Below are positions 47,003-56,894 of a stretch of DNA of 64,000 nucleotides, in pieces. The position numbers and the translations under genes are program-made. How positions within the stretch are numbered: position 1 is the stretch's first letter; the number at the start of each line of letters is the position of its first letter. This DNA is from Solibacillus sp. FSL W7-1464. Its GTDB lineage: Bacteria; Bacillota; Bacilli; Bacillales_A; Planococcaceae. Below the pieces are notes generated by a model. The model saw only the letters and a list, made by a program, of their open reading frames with translations, made no database searches and had not been told where the DNA came from. The DNA lies in the NCBI RefSeq assembly GCF_038004425.1, contig NZ_JBBORC010000001.1, positions 783,001 to 847,000 on the forward strand, read 5' to 3'.

Positions 47003-47563
47003 ATGATCCGTTCATTTTTATTAAGTATGGTTGCTTACTGCACTGTGAGCTTCCCGATTTATTGCATATTGCGAATGTTCTATATGAAAAATAAACGAAG
47101 AAGTGGGCGGCGCGAATTGTTGATGCTCGTATTCTTCTTTTACAGCATCAGTATTTTTTCACAAACGATTATACCGAATTTCCATATTTCGAATGGACAG
47201 ATCATTTTTGATACTTCGACCGTTTATGTGCGCAGTAATTTCACCCCATTGCAAACAATTATGCTGTATTATGACCAATTGAATGGACCTTTGGCAAATA
47301 TCGCATTTTATAATTTGGCTGGCAATATTGTCCTGTTTATTCCTTTTGGCTTCTTTATTCCGCTGCTATGGAAAAAATTCAGAGGCTGGCGTATCATGCA
47401 TATCGTTGCATTCACCATCCCGTTCTTTATTGAAGGGACACAATATTTTATTGGTCGTAGTATTGATGTTGATGATGTATTATTAAATGCAATCGCTATT
47501 GTAATCGGCTTTGTACTCTTCAAAATATTCCGCAGATTACGTAAAATGAGCGTGCCAAAGTAA
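47003..47563 (+). CDS. VanZ-family membrane protein
   Basis: 186 residues with four to five membrane helices. The VanZ signature is visible in the central NLAGNIVLFIPFGFF and the late GRSIDVDDVLLNAI. ATG 47003 follows GGAGGTGAC. VanZ proteins are linked to teicoplanin or lipoglycopeptide tolerance in some hosts, but most have no known role. It starts right after the murE terminator. Confidence 0.88.
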   Translation: MIRSFLLSMVAYCTVSFPIYCILRMFYMKNKRRSGRRELLMLVFFFYSISIFSQTIIPNFHISNGQIIFDTSTVYVRSNFTPLQTIMLYYDQLNGPLANIAFYNLAGNIVLFIPFGFFIPLLWKKFRGWRIMHIVAFTIPFFIEGTQYFIGRSIDVDDVLLNAIAIVIGFVLFKIFRRLRKMSVPK

Positions 47564-47629
47564 AAAAGGTTGTAACAAATGACTGTTGTCTTTTAAAATA
47601 AGAAAGTATGAAAAAAGGAGACGAAATTA

Positions 47630-49201
47630 ATGACTTTAGAACAAGATATATTAGCGCGTCGTACATTCGCCATCATCAGTCACCCGGATGCCGGTAAAAC
47701 GACGATTACAGAAAAACTACTATTATTCGGTGGTGCGATTCGTGACGCAGGAACAGTAAAAGGAAAGAAATCCGGAAAATTTGCAACATCTGACTGGATG
47801 GAAATCGAGAAACAACGTGGGATTTCGGTTACCTCTTCTGTAATGCAGTTCGATTATTCAGATTGCCGTGTAAACATCCTGGATACACCTGGACACCAAG
47901 ATTTCTCGGAAGATACGTACCGTACATTAATGGCTGTAGATTCGGCTGTCATGGTAGTCGATGCGGCTAAAGGGATCGAAGCCCAAACATTAAAGCTATT
48001 CAAAGTTTGTAAAATGCGCGGTATTCCAATTTTCACATTTATCAACAAATTGGACCGTCAAGGGAAAGAGCCATTGGAGCTTATCGAAGAATTGGAAGAA
48101 GTGCTTGGCATAAACGCGTACCCAATGAACTGGCCGATCGGTATGGGGAAAGAATTCCTTGGAATTTACGACCGTTACAACAAGCGTATCGAGCAGTTCC
48201 GTGTAGAAGAAGGTGATCGCTACTTACCACTTGATGATGAAGGGCATTTAGCTATCGATAACGACATGAAAAAAACATCGTATTATTCACAGGCGATCGA
48301 CGATATCGAACTTTTAAACGAAGCTGGCAATGCATATTCGGAAGACAAAATTGCCCGTGGCGAATTGACACCGGTATTCTTCGGTTCTGCATTAACGAAC
48401 TTCGGTGTTCAAACATTCCTTGATACTTATTTGAAATTTGCGCCAATTCCTCAGCCTCGTATTACAGAAGATGAGCAATTTATCGATCCTGTAGAGCATG
48501 GCGAGTTTTCTGGTTTCATTTTTAAAATTCAAGCGAACATGAACCCTGCACACCGCGACCGTATCGCATTCGTGCGTATCGTATCGGGTAAATTTGAGCG
48601 TGGTATGAACATGACACTTTCTCGTACGGGTAAAACTTTCAAAGTAACACAGTCAACACAGTTCCTTGCAGATGATCGTGAAACAGTAAATGAAGCTGTT
48701 GCCGGTGACATTATCGGTCTTTACGATACAGGTACGTACCAAATCGGGGATACAGTAGTCGGTGGTAAGAAAACATTCAACTTTGAAAAATTACCTCAAT
48801 TCACACCTGAAATTTTCATGAAAGTTGCGGCGAAAAACGTAATGAAAGGGAAGCAATTCCAAAAAGGTGTTCTGCAATTAGTACAGGAGGGCGCAATTCA
48901 GTATTTCAAAACAATGCATACGGAAGAAGTAATCCTTGGTGCGGTTGGTCAATTACAGTTTGAAGTGTTCCAGCACAGAATGATTAACGAGTACAATGTG
49001 GAAGTAATCATGCAGCCAATCGGCAGTAAGATTGCACGCTGGATTGAGAACGAAGAAGATGTGAAAGATTCAATGCACTCACAACGTTCAATGCTTGTTA
49101 AAGACCGTTTCGATAATAAAGTATTCCTATTCGAAAATGAATTTGCGATGCGTTGGTTCTCTGAGAAAAACGAAAATATACAGTTATACAGCTTGCTATA
49201 A
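47630..49201 (+). CDS. prfC: Peptide chain release factor 3
   Basis: A 523-residue translational GTPase. The G1 loop [10 protein letters not shown]3 DTPGHQDF and G4 NKLDR are intact; domain order matches RF3 rather than EF-G (no domain IV extension). RF3 recycles RF1/RF2 from the ribosome. AAAGGAGACG precedes the ATG. Confidence 0.96.
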   Translation: MTLEQDILARRTFAIISHPDAGKTTITEKLLLFGGAIRDAGTVKGKKSGKFATSDWMEIEKQRGISVTSSVMQFDYSDCRVNILDTPGHQDFSEDTYRTLMAVDSAVMVVDAAKGIEAQTLKLFKVCKMRGIPIFTFINKLDRQGKEPLELIEELEEVLGINAYPMNWPIGMGKEFLGIYDRYNKRIEQFRVEEGDRYLPLDDEGHLAIDNDMKKTSYYSQAIDDIELLNEAGNAYSEDKIARGELTPVFFGSALTNFGVQTFLDTYLKFAPIPQPRITEDEQFIDPVEHGEFSGFIFKIQANMNPAHRDRIAFVRIVSGKFERGMNMTLSRTGKTFKVTQSTQFLADDRETVNEAVAGDIIGLYDTGTYQIGDTVVGGKKTFNFEKLPQFTPEIFMKVAAKNVMKGKQFQKGVLQLVQEGAIQYFKTMHTEEVILGAVGQLQFEVFQHRMINEYNVEVIMQPIGSKIARWIENEEDVKDSMHSQRSMLVKDRFDNKVFLFENEFAMRWFSEKNENIQLYSLL

Positions 49202-49210
49202 TTAGATATG

Positions 49211-49256
49211 AAAAGCCCCGGCGATTTTTACGTGAAGGAAAATTGCCGGGGTTATT
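49211..49256 (+). terminator. Terminator after prfC
   Basis: AAAAGCCCCGGC pairs with GCCGGGGTTATTT, with inner TTTT/AAAA pairing. Confidence 0.8.
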
Positions 49257-49307
49257 TATGTTTTACGGTCAAGGCAAGGTTGGGAGTTTCATGTCCTGGC
49301 CCTCTGC

Positions 49308-50072
49308 TTATTCCTCCCCAACTATATGGTGGTTCCGGTCAAATTTATACTTTCCGTCCTCATATGTACGTTCAAGAAAATCAATCTCCCCATTATTGTG
49401 AAAAACAATAGCCGTCGAGCAGCGAGTACCGTAATTGGGAAGTTTAACGAATTGAGCGGATAAGGACCGTTCTAGATGGATACCTACACCAGTATTTGGC
49501 AATACTTCATCTTGTGCGACTTCCTTATTTTCCAATAACGAAATTAAGGTGTTCACTTCAATTGCATCTTTATCGATTGCATTTTCCAATACACTCTTTG
49601 CCGTATTTACTTTTGGCCATGGTGTATTGAGAGTAGCGTTACTTACACCATGAATTCCGCTTTCCACGATGCGGTGTTCATCATAAATATTATTGTAATG
49701 ATGCATGCCTACACCGTCGTAAAGCAGGACATTGAAGCCGCCGTACAAATCTCTTTTTGAACGTAGTGACTGGATAAAAGACTCTGTCGGTTCGGTTGAA
49801 GTTAAAAATAAACGGACAATTTCTCCGCGTGACAACTGGCCGGTTTCAGGAAGACGCGGGTCACGGAAGTTTGTGATCGCAGCGAAACGACCATTTTTCG
49901 ACAGTCCCATCCAGCTGCCTTGCTGGCGTAAGTCTCTCCCGGCTAATATCGCAGGTTGATCTTCCCAAAAATGGGCGGCTGCTGTCGGACGATCATAAAA
50001 TTCGTCACGATTTGCAACGATGATAAGCGGATATGTTGGATGGACTTTATAGGAAAATGCAATTAAACACAT
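49308..50072 (-). CDS. NRDE-family protein (TANGO2 homologue)
   Basis: A 254-residue protein starting MCLIAF with the family motif ANRDEF and later GRDLRQQGSWMGLS and NFRDP. Cys2 would be the N-terminal nucleophile if Met is removed, as in Ntn-type folds. Eukaryotic TANGO2 affects haem/lipid handling; the bacterial role is unclear. AACGGGGGTCC lies before the start. Confidence 0.88.
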   Translation of the reverse strand: MCLIAFSYKVHPTYPLIIVANRDEFYDRPTAAAHFWEDQPAILAGRDLRQQGSWMGLSKNGRFAAITNFRDPRLPETGQLSRGEIVRLFLTSTEPTESFIQSLRSKRDLYGGFNVLLYDGVGMHHYNNIYDEHRIVESGIHGVSNATLNTPWPKVNTAKSVLENAIDKDAIEVNTLISLLENKEVAQDEVLPNTGVGIHLERSLSAQFVKLPNYGTRCSTAIVFHNNGEIDFLERTYEDGKYKFDRNHHIVGEE

Positions 50073-50285
50073 AGATGGACCCCCGTTTATTGTATTCTAG
50101 GCAAGAAAAGGGGAATACCAGATTGAAACTTACTGGAACCCGCTGATTAACTTCTGCCTGTCTTGTATGATTTTTTGTAACATTTTGCTGTAGTAACATA
50201 GTTTTTGTCAAATAATAAAAGGGAAAAAGGTAGCTCTACACGAATTTTAATTAATATGAAGACAAATTGAAAGGACTTTCCATCG

Positions 50286-53200
50286 ATGAATATAAGCAAG
50301 TTTTCAATAAAGCGCCCGGTTTTTACAATTGTTTCAATGATTTTTGTGTTAATACTCGGCGCAGTTTCATTATTTAAAATTCCGGTTACGTTAATACCGG
50401 ATTTAAATCCGCCGATTGGAGTTGTTGTGACAAGCTATCCGGGTGCAAGTCCAATTGAAGTAAACGAAAAAGTGACTAAGCCGCTTGAAGCTTCACTGGC
50501 TACCTTGCCGGGGATTAAACGGGTGCAGTCGACATCGCTGGAAAGCTCGAACCTGATAATTTTGGAATTTGACTGGTCAACGAGTATGGATGACGTACAA
50601 ACCGATATATTACAGCGAATTGATCTTGTTCCACTCCCGGAAGATGCGGGAAGGCCAAGCTTTTTAAAATTTGATCCTTCACAATTTCCGGTTATTCAAT
50701 TGGCGCTGGGAGCAGAAAATGAGGATGTCGATATCCGACAAATCGCCGAATCACTTGAGCAGGAATTGCAACGTACTGAAGGGGTAGCAAGTGTAAACGT
50801 TTCGGGTGAAATTGTTGAAGAAATACAAATTGAGCTAGATGCAAATAAGCTTGAACAGAACAATTTAACGCAAAATGATATTATGCAAATTATCCAGGCA
50901 AGTAATATTTCGATGCCGGGAGCAGAGCTGAGTACAAACGAGAATCAGCTGTTGACGACTCGAGTAGTCAGCTTGTTTACCAGTCCTGAAGAAATAGCGA
51001 ATGTGGTGCTTTCGGTCAATCCACTAACAGGTGATGCGCTCAAGGTTCAGGATATAGCGACAGTAGAACGGAAAGAGCAGGAAACAAACACAATTACAAG
51101 GGCTAATGAGCAGCAGGCTGTACTAATTTCGGTTTTACAGGAGTCTGGAGCAAATACAGCAAGTGTTTCCGAAACTTTTCAGAAGGAACTTGATCAATTA
51201 TTGGACGAACCCCAATATGATGGAGTCGAAGCGACCATTTTATTTGATCAGGGGGATTATGTACGCTTAGCGATAAGTAATATTAGCTCTTCGCTTATTT
51301 TTGGCGGGCTGTTCGCGATGCTTGTGCTTTTCGTCTTTTTATCCGGAATAAAAAGTCCGCTTATAATTGGTATTGCGATTCCGTATTCGGTCATCGTTAC
51401 CTTTGTGCTTATGTTCTTTGCAGACTTTTCATTAAACATTATGACATTGGGTGCCCTTGCACTTGGAATCGGGATGCTTGTGGATAATGCCATTGTCGTA
51501 ATAGAAAATATTGAACGCCATCTAGAACTCGGGGAGAATCCGAAAGAAGCGGCAGTCAATGGAACAAAGGAAGTTGCTTTAGCAATTACCGCTTCAACTG
51601 TTACGACGATTGCGGTCTTTGTACCGGTTATTTTTATAAGCGGGTTAATCGGGCAAATTTTTGTGGAATTCGCATTAACGATTTCATTTAGTCTGATTGC
51701 TTCGCTATTTGTGGCATTAACGGTTGTTCCGATGCTGGCCAGCCGCTTCTTACGTACAAAACCTTCGACTGTAGTGAAAAAGCGTCAGGAATCTTGGCTG
51801 TATCGAAATTATACGAAAGCACTTAAATGGGGTTTGAAGAGACGAGCCCTTATTTTATCGATCACGATCGTCTTAGTCGGAATATCCGGATTCACATTAT
51901 ATAAAACAGGTACCGAGTTTCTGCCGCCAACAGATGAAGGGTTTGTTTCCTTGTCTGTTGAGCTTCCGAACAATGCAACAGTCGATAAAACAGAACAAAT
52001 TGTTTCGGAAATCGAAGAGATGGCAAAGCAGTATGAAGAAGTTGATGTAGTGGTCAGTTTAATTGGCGGAAATCAGCAATCTTTATCGCGAGGTACTAGT
52101 GAACAAAATGAAGGGGAAATTTCAGTTAAGCTCGTTGAATTATCGAAACGGGATCGCTCTATTTTCGAGTTTGTTGAGCAATTTGAAAAACAAGTACAGC
52201 AAGCAATCGGAGAGCGTGCAGAAGTGACATTTTCACTGTCATCTTCTTCCGGATCGACACCTAACTCTCTAACATTCCGCGTAACAGACAGCAATGAACT
52301 GCAACTGAAAAATACGGTCACTTCCATTCAGCAAAATCTTGCTAAAATAAATTCGGTTGTCGAGGTAACAACTGATTTGGATGAAGTACAGGAGGAAATT
52401 CAAGTTGAAGTAAATCGTGAAGATGCACTTCAATATGGGTTAATGCCCGCACAAATCGCTCAAACCGTCAATATGATGACACGAGGTGCATTTACAACGC
52501 AGATCATTGCCGAAGATGGTGAAGTGCTCGGTGTATATACTGGCTTCGGAAAAGCGTACCGCGAGGATGTAGAAGCCCTTAAAACGATGAAACTTCGAAC
52601 AAATGCCGGAGTGTTTGTCGAACTGCAGCAGCTGGCTTCAGTTGAAATACAAGAAACTCAAACAGCTATTCGACGATCGGATCAGGCATCTGCCGTAGCC
52701 GTATTTGTCAAATACAATACGTCCGAATCTCTTAGCGGCATTTCGAAGAAAGTGGATAATGCGATTGAAGAATTGGGTATTCCTGCAACATCGAAAGTTG
52801 TTTTTGGCGGAGATCGTGAGCTGTTCGACAGTGCAAAACAAGATATGATTCTGGCCATTCTGCTTGCTGTCATTCTTATTTATCTAGTAATGGGAGCTCA
52901 ATTCGAATCCTTTAAGCTGCCGTTTGTTATGATGTTCAGTGTCCCGTTAATGATTATTGGTGTCGCTATATCTCTGTTTGTAACCAATACCTTGCTCGGT
53001 GTAACAGCCATTATCGGTATCCTTATACTAGTCGGGATTGTTGTAAATAACGGTATAGTTCTCATTGATTATATTAATCAGAAACGTCAGCTTGGATTAA
53101 ATATCACCGATGCTGTTGTTACCGGTGCGCAGGATCGTATGAGGCCGATTTTAATGACCGCTTTGACGACTATTTTAGGATTGGTACCTTTAGCTTTAGG

Positions 53201-53333
53201 GATTGGCGAAGGGACAGAAATGAATCAGCCAATGGCCATTGTCGTTATCGGGGGGCTTATCAGTTCAACGATTCTAACGTTATTTATCGTACCGATTATA
53301 TACAGTTTGATTGAAAAAGAAGCGAAAGAATAG
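50286..53333 (+). CDS. RND-family efflux transporter (SwrC/AcrB-like)
   Basis: A 1015-residue RND pump with 12 membrane helices in two repeats. The start FSIKRPVFTIV, the DNAIVVIENIERH box and the repeated porter domains are typical, and length suits the Gram-positive SwrC/YerP branch. No membrane-fusion or outer-membrane partner is adjacent. SwrC exports surfactin in B. subtilis; the substrate here is unknown. Confidence 0.92.
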   Translation: MNISKFSIKRPVFTIVSMIFVLILGAVSLFKIPVTLIPDLNPPIGVVVTSYPGASPIEVNEKVTKPLEASLATLPGIKRVQSTSLESSNLIILEFDWSTSMDDVQTDILQRIDLVPLPEDAGRPSFLKFDPSQFPVIQLALGAENEDVDIRQIAESLEQELQRTEGVASVNVSGEIVEEIQIELDANKLEQNNLTQNDIMQIIQASNISMPGAELSTNENQLLTTRVVSLFTSPEEIANVVLSVNPLTGDALKVQDIATVERKEQETNTITRANEQQAVLISVLQESGANTASVSETFQKELDQLLDEPQYDGVEATILFDQGDYVRLAISNISSSLIFGGLFAMLVLFVFLSGIKSPLIIGIAIPYSVIVTFVLMFFADFSLNIMTLGALALGIGMLVDNAIVVIENIERHLELGENPKEAAVNGTKEVALAITASTVTTIAVFVPVIFISGLIGQIFVEFALTISFSLIASLFVALTVVPMLASRFLRTKPSTVVKKRQESWLYRNYTKALKWGLKRRALILSITIVLVGISGFTLYKTGTEFLPPTDEGFVSLSVELPNNATVDKTEQIVSEIEEMAKQYEEVDVVVSLIGGNQQSLSRGTSEQNEGEISVKLVELSKRDRSIFEFVEQFEKQVQQAIGERAEVTFSLSSSSGSTPNSLTFRVTDSNELQLKNTVTSIQQNLAKINSVVEVTTDLDEVQEEIQVEVNREDALQYGLMPAQIAQTVNMMTRGAFTTQIIAEDGEVLGVYTGFGKAYREDVEALKTMKLRTNAGVFVELQQLASVEIQETQTAIRRSDQASAVAVFVKYNTSESLSGISKKVDNAIEELGIPATSKVVFGGDRELFDSAKQDMILAILLAVILIYLVMGAQFESFKLPFVMMFSVPLMIIGVAISLFVTNTLLGVTAIIGILILVGIVVNNGIVLIDYINQKRQLGLNITDAVVTGAQDRMRPILMTALTTILGLVPLALGIGEGTEMNQPMAIVVIGGLISSTILTLFIVPIIYSLIEKEAKE

Positions 53334-53461
53334 ATTGAAAAAATAAGTGTTTACTGCACGTTCATGTATATTTCTGATGAATTATAGAAGAATCGTTTGA
53401 TTTTTCGGGACGTTATCGGTAAAATAGCAATATAATTGAATTGAATATCCAATTGACATTT

Positions 53462-53640
53462 GTCAAAGGGGAGTAGCTATAAGAGATTTAAGTAGCAGCC
53501 TGTCATTTTAGATAAGCGCTATCTTTAAATGTACTTACTTCACATTCGTCATTACATGGTTAGGAGCCATCGGGTGTGATAGCATTATGTGCTTAGCAAG
53601 ACCTTTGCCTATTTACATAGGCAGAGGTCTTTTCTTTTTT
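53462..53640 (+). promoter_or_regulatory. yybP-ykoY manganese riboswitch
   Basis: Conserved 5' element AAAGGGGAGTAGC, central CATTCGTCATTACATGG and 3' element AGCAAGACCTTTGCC match the class. The aptamer overlaps a terminator AGACCTTTGCCT/AGGCAGAGGTCT (53599-53630) followed by TTTTCTTTTTT. Mn2+ binding is expected to prevent termination and switch on the exporter downstream. Confidence 0.93.
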
Positions 53641-53723
53641 GGCCAAAAAGGATATTTTTTCAAATTTAAATTATGAACGCCTATTTTATTGGGTACAAGT
53701 AAATAATAAGGAGGAGAAATTTC

Positions 53724-54491
53724 ATGGAAGCAATTTTATTAGAATACGCATGGGTCTTACTTGTATTAGTATTCCTTGAAGGGCTATTAGCTGCAGATAA
53801 TGCAGTGGTAATGGCAGTAATGGTTAAACATTTACCGAAAGAACAACAGAAAAAGGCATTATTTTACGGATTATTCGGTGCGTTCGTATTCCGTTTCATC
53901 GCATTGTTCCTTATTACGTTCTTAGCGAAATACTGGGAAATTCAAGCGCTTGGTGCGGCTTATCTATTATTCATATCCATAAAACATCTATATGATAATC
54001 ACTTTAAAAAGCAGGATGAGGAATCGGAAATCAAAGAAGGCAAAGGTTCTGGTTTCTGGATGACTGTATTAAAAGTAGAGCTTGCGGACATTGCGTTTGC
54101 GATTGACTCAATGCTTGCAGCCGTAGCAATTGCCATGACATTACCGCATATTAGTGATTACCACATTGGCGGGATCAATGCCGGCCCATTTGCTGTTATG
54201 TTCCTTGGTGGTTTTATAGGGCTTGTCATTATGCGTTTTGCTGCGCAGATGTTTGTTAAGCTGCTAAACGACTATCCGACATTGGAAACAGCGGCCTTCT
54301 TAATTGTAGGCTGGGTAGGTGTGAAATTGGCTGTATTGGCTTTAGGACACGAGAACTTGGCCATTATCGATCCGCACTTCCCGCATTCGACAGTTTGGAA
54401 ATCCATCTTCTGGGTCGTGCTACTTGGACTTGCTGTTGGCGGCTATTTAGTAAGTGTGTACAAAAACAAAAAAGCAAAAGCAGAAAAATAA
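53724..54491 (+). CDS. meeY: TerC-family manganese exporter (YkoY/MeeY)
   Basis: A 255-residue protein with seven to eight membrane helices. TerC motifs EGLLAADNAVVMA and ELADIAFAIDSM supply the acidic metal site. AAGGAGGAG precedes the ATG. The upstream Mn2+ riboswitch is the same arrangement as B. subtilis ykoY. TerC proteins export Mn2+, including to secreted metalloenzymes. Confidence 0.92.
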   Translation: MEAILLEYAWVLLVLVFLEGLLAADNAVVMAVMVKHLPKEQQKKALFYGLFGAFVFRFIALFLITFLAKYWEIQALGAAYLLFISIKHLYDNHFKKQDEESEIKEGKGSGFWMTVLKVELADIAFAIDSMLAAVAIAMTLPHISDYHIGGINAGPFAVMFLGGFIGLVIMRFAAQMFVKLLNDYPTLETAAFLIVGWVGVKLAVLALGHENLAIIDPHFPHSTVWKSIFWVVLLGLAVGGYLVSVYKNKKAKAEK

Positions 54492-54570
54492 ATGAATTAC
54501 AGGCTGGGACATAAGTAGAATGACCGTTAAATAAAAGGAAAACCTTTATTAAGAAACGGATATTTTGCAA

Positions 54571-54672
54571 AATTGATTGGAATGCAGGGCGACTCCTGCG
54601 GGAATAGCGTGACGCCTGAGACTACAGGCTCAGGCCACGCCCGCGGAAAGCGTCCAGGAATGGAAATCAATT
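54571..54672. repeat. GC-rich structured repeat, copy B
   Basis: 102 bp bounded by AATTGATTGG and AATCAATT. Its reverse complement shares outer arms with copy A at 24329-24452. The interior holds CGCCTGAG...CTCAGGC-type pairing (GCCTGAGACTACAGGCTCAGGC), which copy A lacks. Confidence 0.75.
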
Positions 54673-54686
54673 TTAACGCTCAGCAA

Positions 54687-54725
54687 AAAAATGCTATTTT
54701 TCCCTCAGAGAAAAATAGCATTTTT
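54687..54725 (+). terminator. Terminator after meeY
   Basis: AAAATGCTATTTTTC and GAAAAATAGCATTTTT form a long stem. Confidence 0.85.
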
Positions 54726-54806
54726 GGGTTATGTCCCGGCCTCTTTTCATTTTCAAGGTTATTCATTATACTAGAAAAAATGTAATTAATTATCGGAGGC
54801 CATTAT

Positions 54807-56156
54807 ATGCCTTTTAAAAAGTTCGAAAGTAGGAAAATTACGCCTTTTCAAATTTTAATCACTTATTATTCTGTTGCCATTTTAATTTCATTTCTATTGC
54901 TGCGTCTTCCGGGGGTTCATTTGGAAGGGGTTCACGTATCGCTTCTGGATAGTCTGTTTACGGCTGTTAGTGCGGTTAGTGTAACGGGGTTAACGACCGT
55001 CACGGTTGCAGAAACCTACAGTAGCTTTGGGCTGGCAATGATTTTGCTCATATTGCAATTTGGAGCAATCGGAATTATGTCCATCGGAACGTTTTTATGG
55101 CTGCTGTTCGGAAAGAAAATCGGCATGCGTGAACGTCAGCTTATCATGATTGACCATAATCAGTATAATTTATCGGGTGTTGTTGCATTAATTCGCCAAA
55201 TTGCCAAGCTGCTGTTTATGATTGAATTTACCGGTGCTTTTATATTAACCGTTCATTTTAAACGTTATTTTGCGACATGGGAAGAGGCGGCGATCAATGG
55301 ATTGTTTGCGGCCATTTCATCAACAACAAACGGAGGCTTTGATATTACGGGAATGAGTCTGGAACCATTTCACCACGACTATTTCATCCAATTTGTCTGT
55401 ATGATTTTAATCTTCCTGGGAGCAATCGGTTTCCCTGTGTTGATTGAAGTAAAGGCCTATTTGACGAAGAAGGATCCGGCGTTTCGCTTTAGCCTATTTA
55501 CAAAAGTTACGACGTTTACGTATGTTGCTTTATTTATTTTCGGTTCGGTCGTAATTTTTATTATTGAATCCTTCCAGTCATTTAAAGGGATGCGATGGCA
55601 TGAGGCTGTTTTTTCGGCAATGTTCCAATCGATTTCCACGAGGTCGGCCGGTTTAACAACATATGATGTTACTTCATTTAACGAGGCGACACAGCTCTTT
55701 ATGAGTGCGCTTATGTTTATCGGGGCATCGCCAAGTTCTGTCGGTGGAGGAATCCGTACAACGACATTTGCGATAGTTATTTTGTTTTTAATCGCATTTT
55801 CCCGCGGACAGTCGGAAATTCAGATTTTTAACAGGGAAATCCATGTAATCGATGTATTCCGTTCATTTGCAGTGCTTATTTTTGCGATTATCATGGTGCT
55901 CGGCGCTGCAATGATACTATTTATTACGGAATCCCGTGCAACGATGATGGAAGTCATATTTGAAATTACTTCAGCGTTCGGAACTTGCGGGATGTCGCTC
56001 GGCATTACAGGGGACTTAACTGCATTCGGAAAAATGGTCATTATGGTACTCATGTTTGTAGGACGTGTGGGGCTCATTTCTTTCCTGTATTCAATCGGCG
56101 GTTCTGCCCAGAAGAAGAAGTATCATTATCCGAAAGAACGGATTATAATCGGATAA
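54807..56156 (+). CDS. ktrD: Potassium uptake transporter KtrB/KtrD (TrkH family)
   Basis: 449 residues with four M1-P-M2 repeats. The selectivity-filter Gly of each repeat is visible in SVTGLT, STTNGGFD, STRSAGLT and FGTCGMS. Length equals B. subtilis KtrD, and nearby mhqR, ykvS and ykwC homologues come from the same B. subtilis region, which favours KtrD over KtrB. It needs a cytosolic KtrA/KtrC ring, not encoded here. Na+-dependent K+ uptake is the family role. Confidence 0.88.
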   Translation: MPFKKFESRKITPFQILITYYSVAILISFLLLRLPGVHLEGVHVSLLDSLFTAVSAVSVTGLTTVTVAETYSSFGLAMILLILQFGAIGIMSIGTFLWLLFGKKIGMRERQLIMIDHNQYNLSGVVALIRQIAKLLFMIEFTGAFILTVHFKRYFATWEEAAINGLFAAISSTTNGGFDITGMSLEPFHHDYFIQFVCMILIFLGAIGFPVLIEVKAYLTKKDPAFRFSLFTKVTTFTYVALFIFGSVVIFIIESFQSFKGMRWHEAVFSAMFQSISTRSAGLTTYDVTSFNEATQLFMSALMFIGASPSSVGGGIRTTTFAIVILFLIAFSRGQSEIQIFNREIHVIDVFRSFAVLIFAIIMVLGAAMILFITESRATMMEVIFEITSAFGTCGMSLGITGDLTAFGKMVIMVLMFVGRVGLISFLYSIGGSAQKKKYHYPKERIIIG

Positions 56157-56188
56157 TTAATTTAAATAAACAGGTAATAATTCGTAAA

Positions 56189-56222
56189 AACGTCCATTTC
56201 CTTATAGGGAATGGGCGTTCTT
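56189..56222. terminator. Terminator after ktrD
   Basis: AACGTCCATTTCC pairs with GGAATGGGCGTT (one wobble), followed by CTTT. Confidence 0.75.
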
Positions 56223-56235
56223 TAATTCAGCGCAG

Positions 56236-56523
56236 CTATTTTTCATTTATTGTGAGAATCATCAGTCTGTAAATAGTAAATACTCCGATATATGCGCCGG
56301 AAATCAAAAAGAGCTCATTTAAAAACAGACCGTGGATTTTCGTCATAAATACAGCATCATCAATAATGATCTGATAAATCGAAGTAGATGCAATACTGCC
56401 GAAAATAATGACAAAAATAACAGCGAGTACATTGAAAACAAGAGAGGACTTACTGAATTTCTTACTTAGAAGAACCATAATAAGCGGAACAAAAATACTT
56501 GAAATAACTAAAAATATTTTCAA
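56236..56523 (-). CDS. Small membrane protein of unknown function
   Basis: 95 residues with three predicted membrane segments. I start at TTG 56523, seven bases after AAAGGAGTG; the frame is open to 56610 but without a ribosome site. Not recognised. It is convergent with ktrD and divergent from a small acidic gene. Confidence 0.6.
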   Translation of the reverse strand: MKIFLVISSIFVPLIMVLLSKKFSKSSLVFNVLAVIFVIIFGSIASTSIYQIIIDDAVFMTKIHGLFLNELFLISGAYIGVFTIYRLMILTINEK

Positions 56524-56664
56524 AAATAGCACTCCTTTCTTCTTATTTGAATTATGCCCTCTTTTTTGGGGTATAAAACGAATAGGCTTGCTGCAGCTAT
56601 GTCTCACCATATCTGCGGAATAGATAATAGCCGAATGGTTAATTTATATAATGGAGGTGATCTT

Positions 56665-56832
56665 ATGGAGAAAAAGAAAGGGAATGACCGACAAAATATG
56701 AAAGAAGAGGTTGGACCGGAATTAAATCCGGATGATTTGGATCTTCGTGAAGACAATGATTTAACGGAAGAACAATACAAAAATAGTCCACAGGAAAAGC
56801 AAACGGATAATTCTAAATCAAATAAGCAATAA
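56665..56832 (+). CDS. Small hydrophilic acidic protein, unknown
   Basis: 55 residues, highly charged (ELNPDDLDLREDNDLTEEQ) with no hydrophobic core, likely disordered. GGAGGTGATC precedes ATG 56665. It ends in a strong terminator shared with the next gene. No family recognised. Confidence 0.6.
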   Translation: MEKKKGNDRQNMKEEVGPELNPDDLDLREDNDLTEEQYKNSPQEKQTDNSKSNKQ

Positions 56833-56847
56833 GTTGTCATTTCATAA

Positions 56848-56892
56848 AAAAAGCGCTGCACACTCCCTATTAAGAGTTTGCAGCGCTTTTTG
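56848..56892. terminator. Bidirectional terminator
   Basis: AAAAGCGCTGCA and TGCAGCGCTTTT with ACTC/GAGT extension and A/T tracts on both sides. Confidence 0.92.
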
Positions 56893-56894
56893 AG

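Larger units (their letters stand above)
54502..54741. repeat. Composite nested inverted-repeat element
   Basis: An outer pair GGCTGGGACATAA / TTATGTCCCGGCC (one wobble) encloses the GC-rich repeat copy B (54571-54672) and a terminator hairpin (54687-54725). The whole 240 bp sits between meeY and ktrD without coding capacity. Confidence 0.75.

Noticed and set aside
49208-49411. 67-codon + strand frame after prfC
   Set aside because: Runs through the prfC terminator hairpin and into the end of the convergent NRDE gene.
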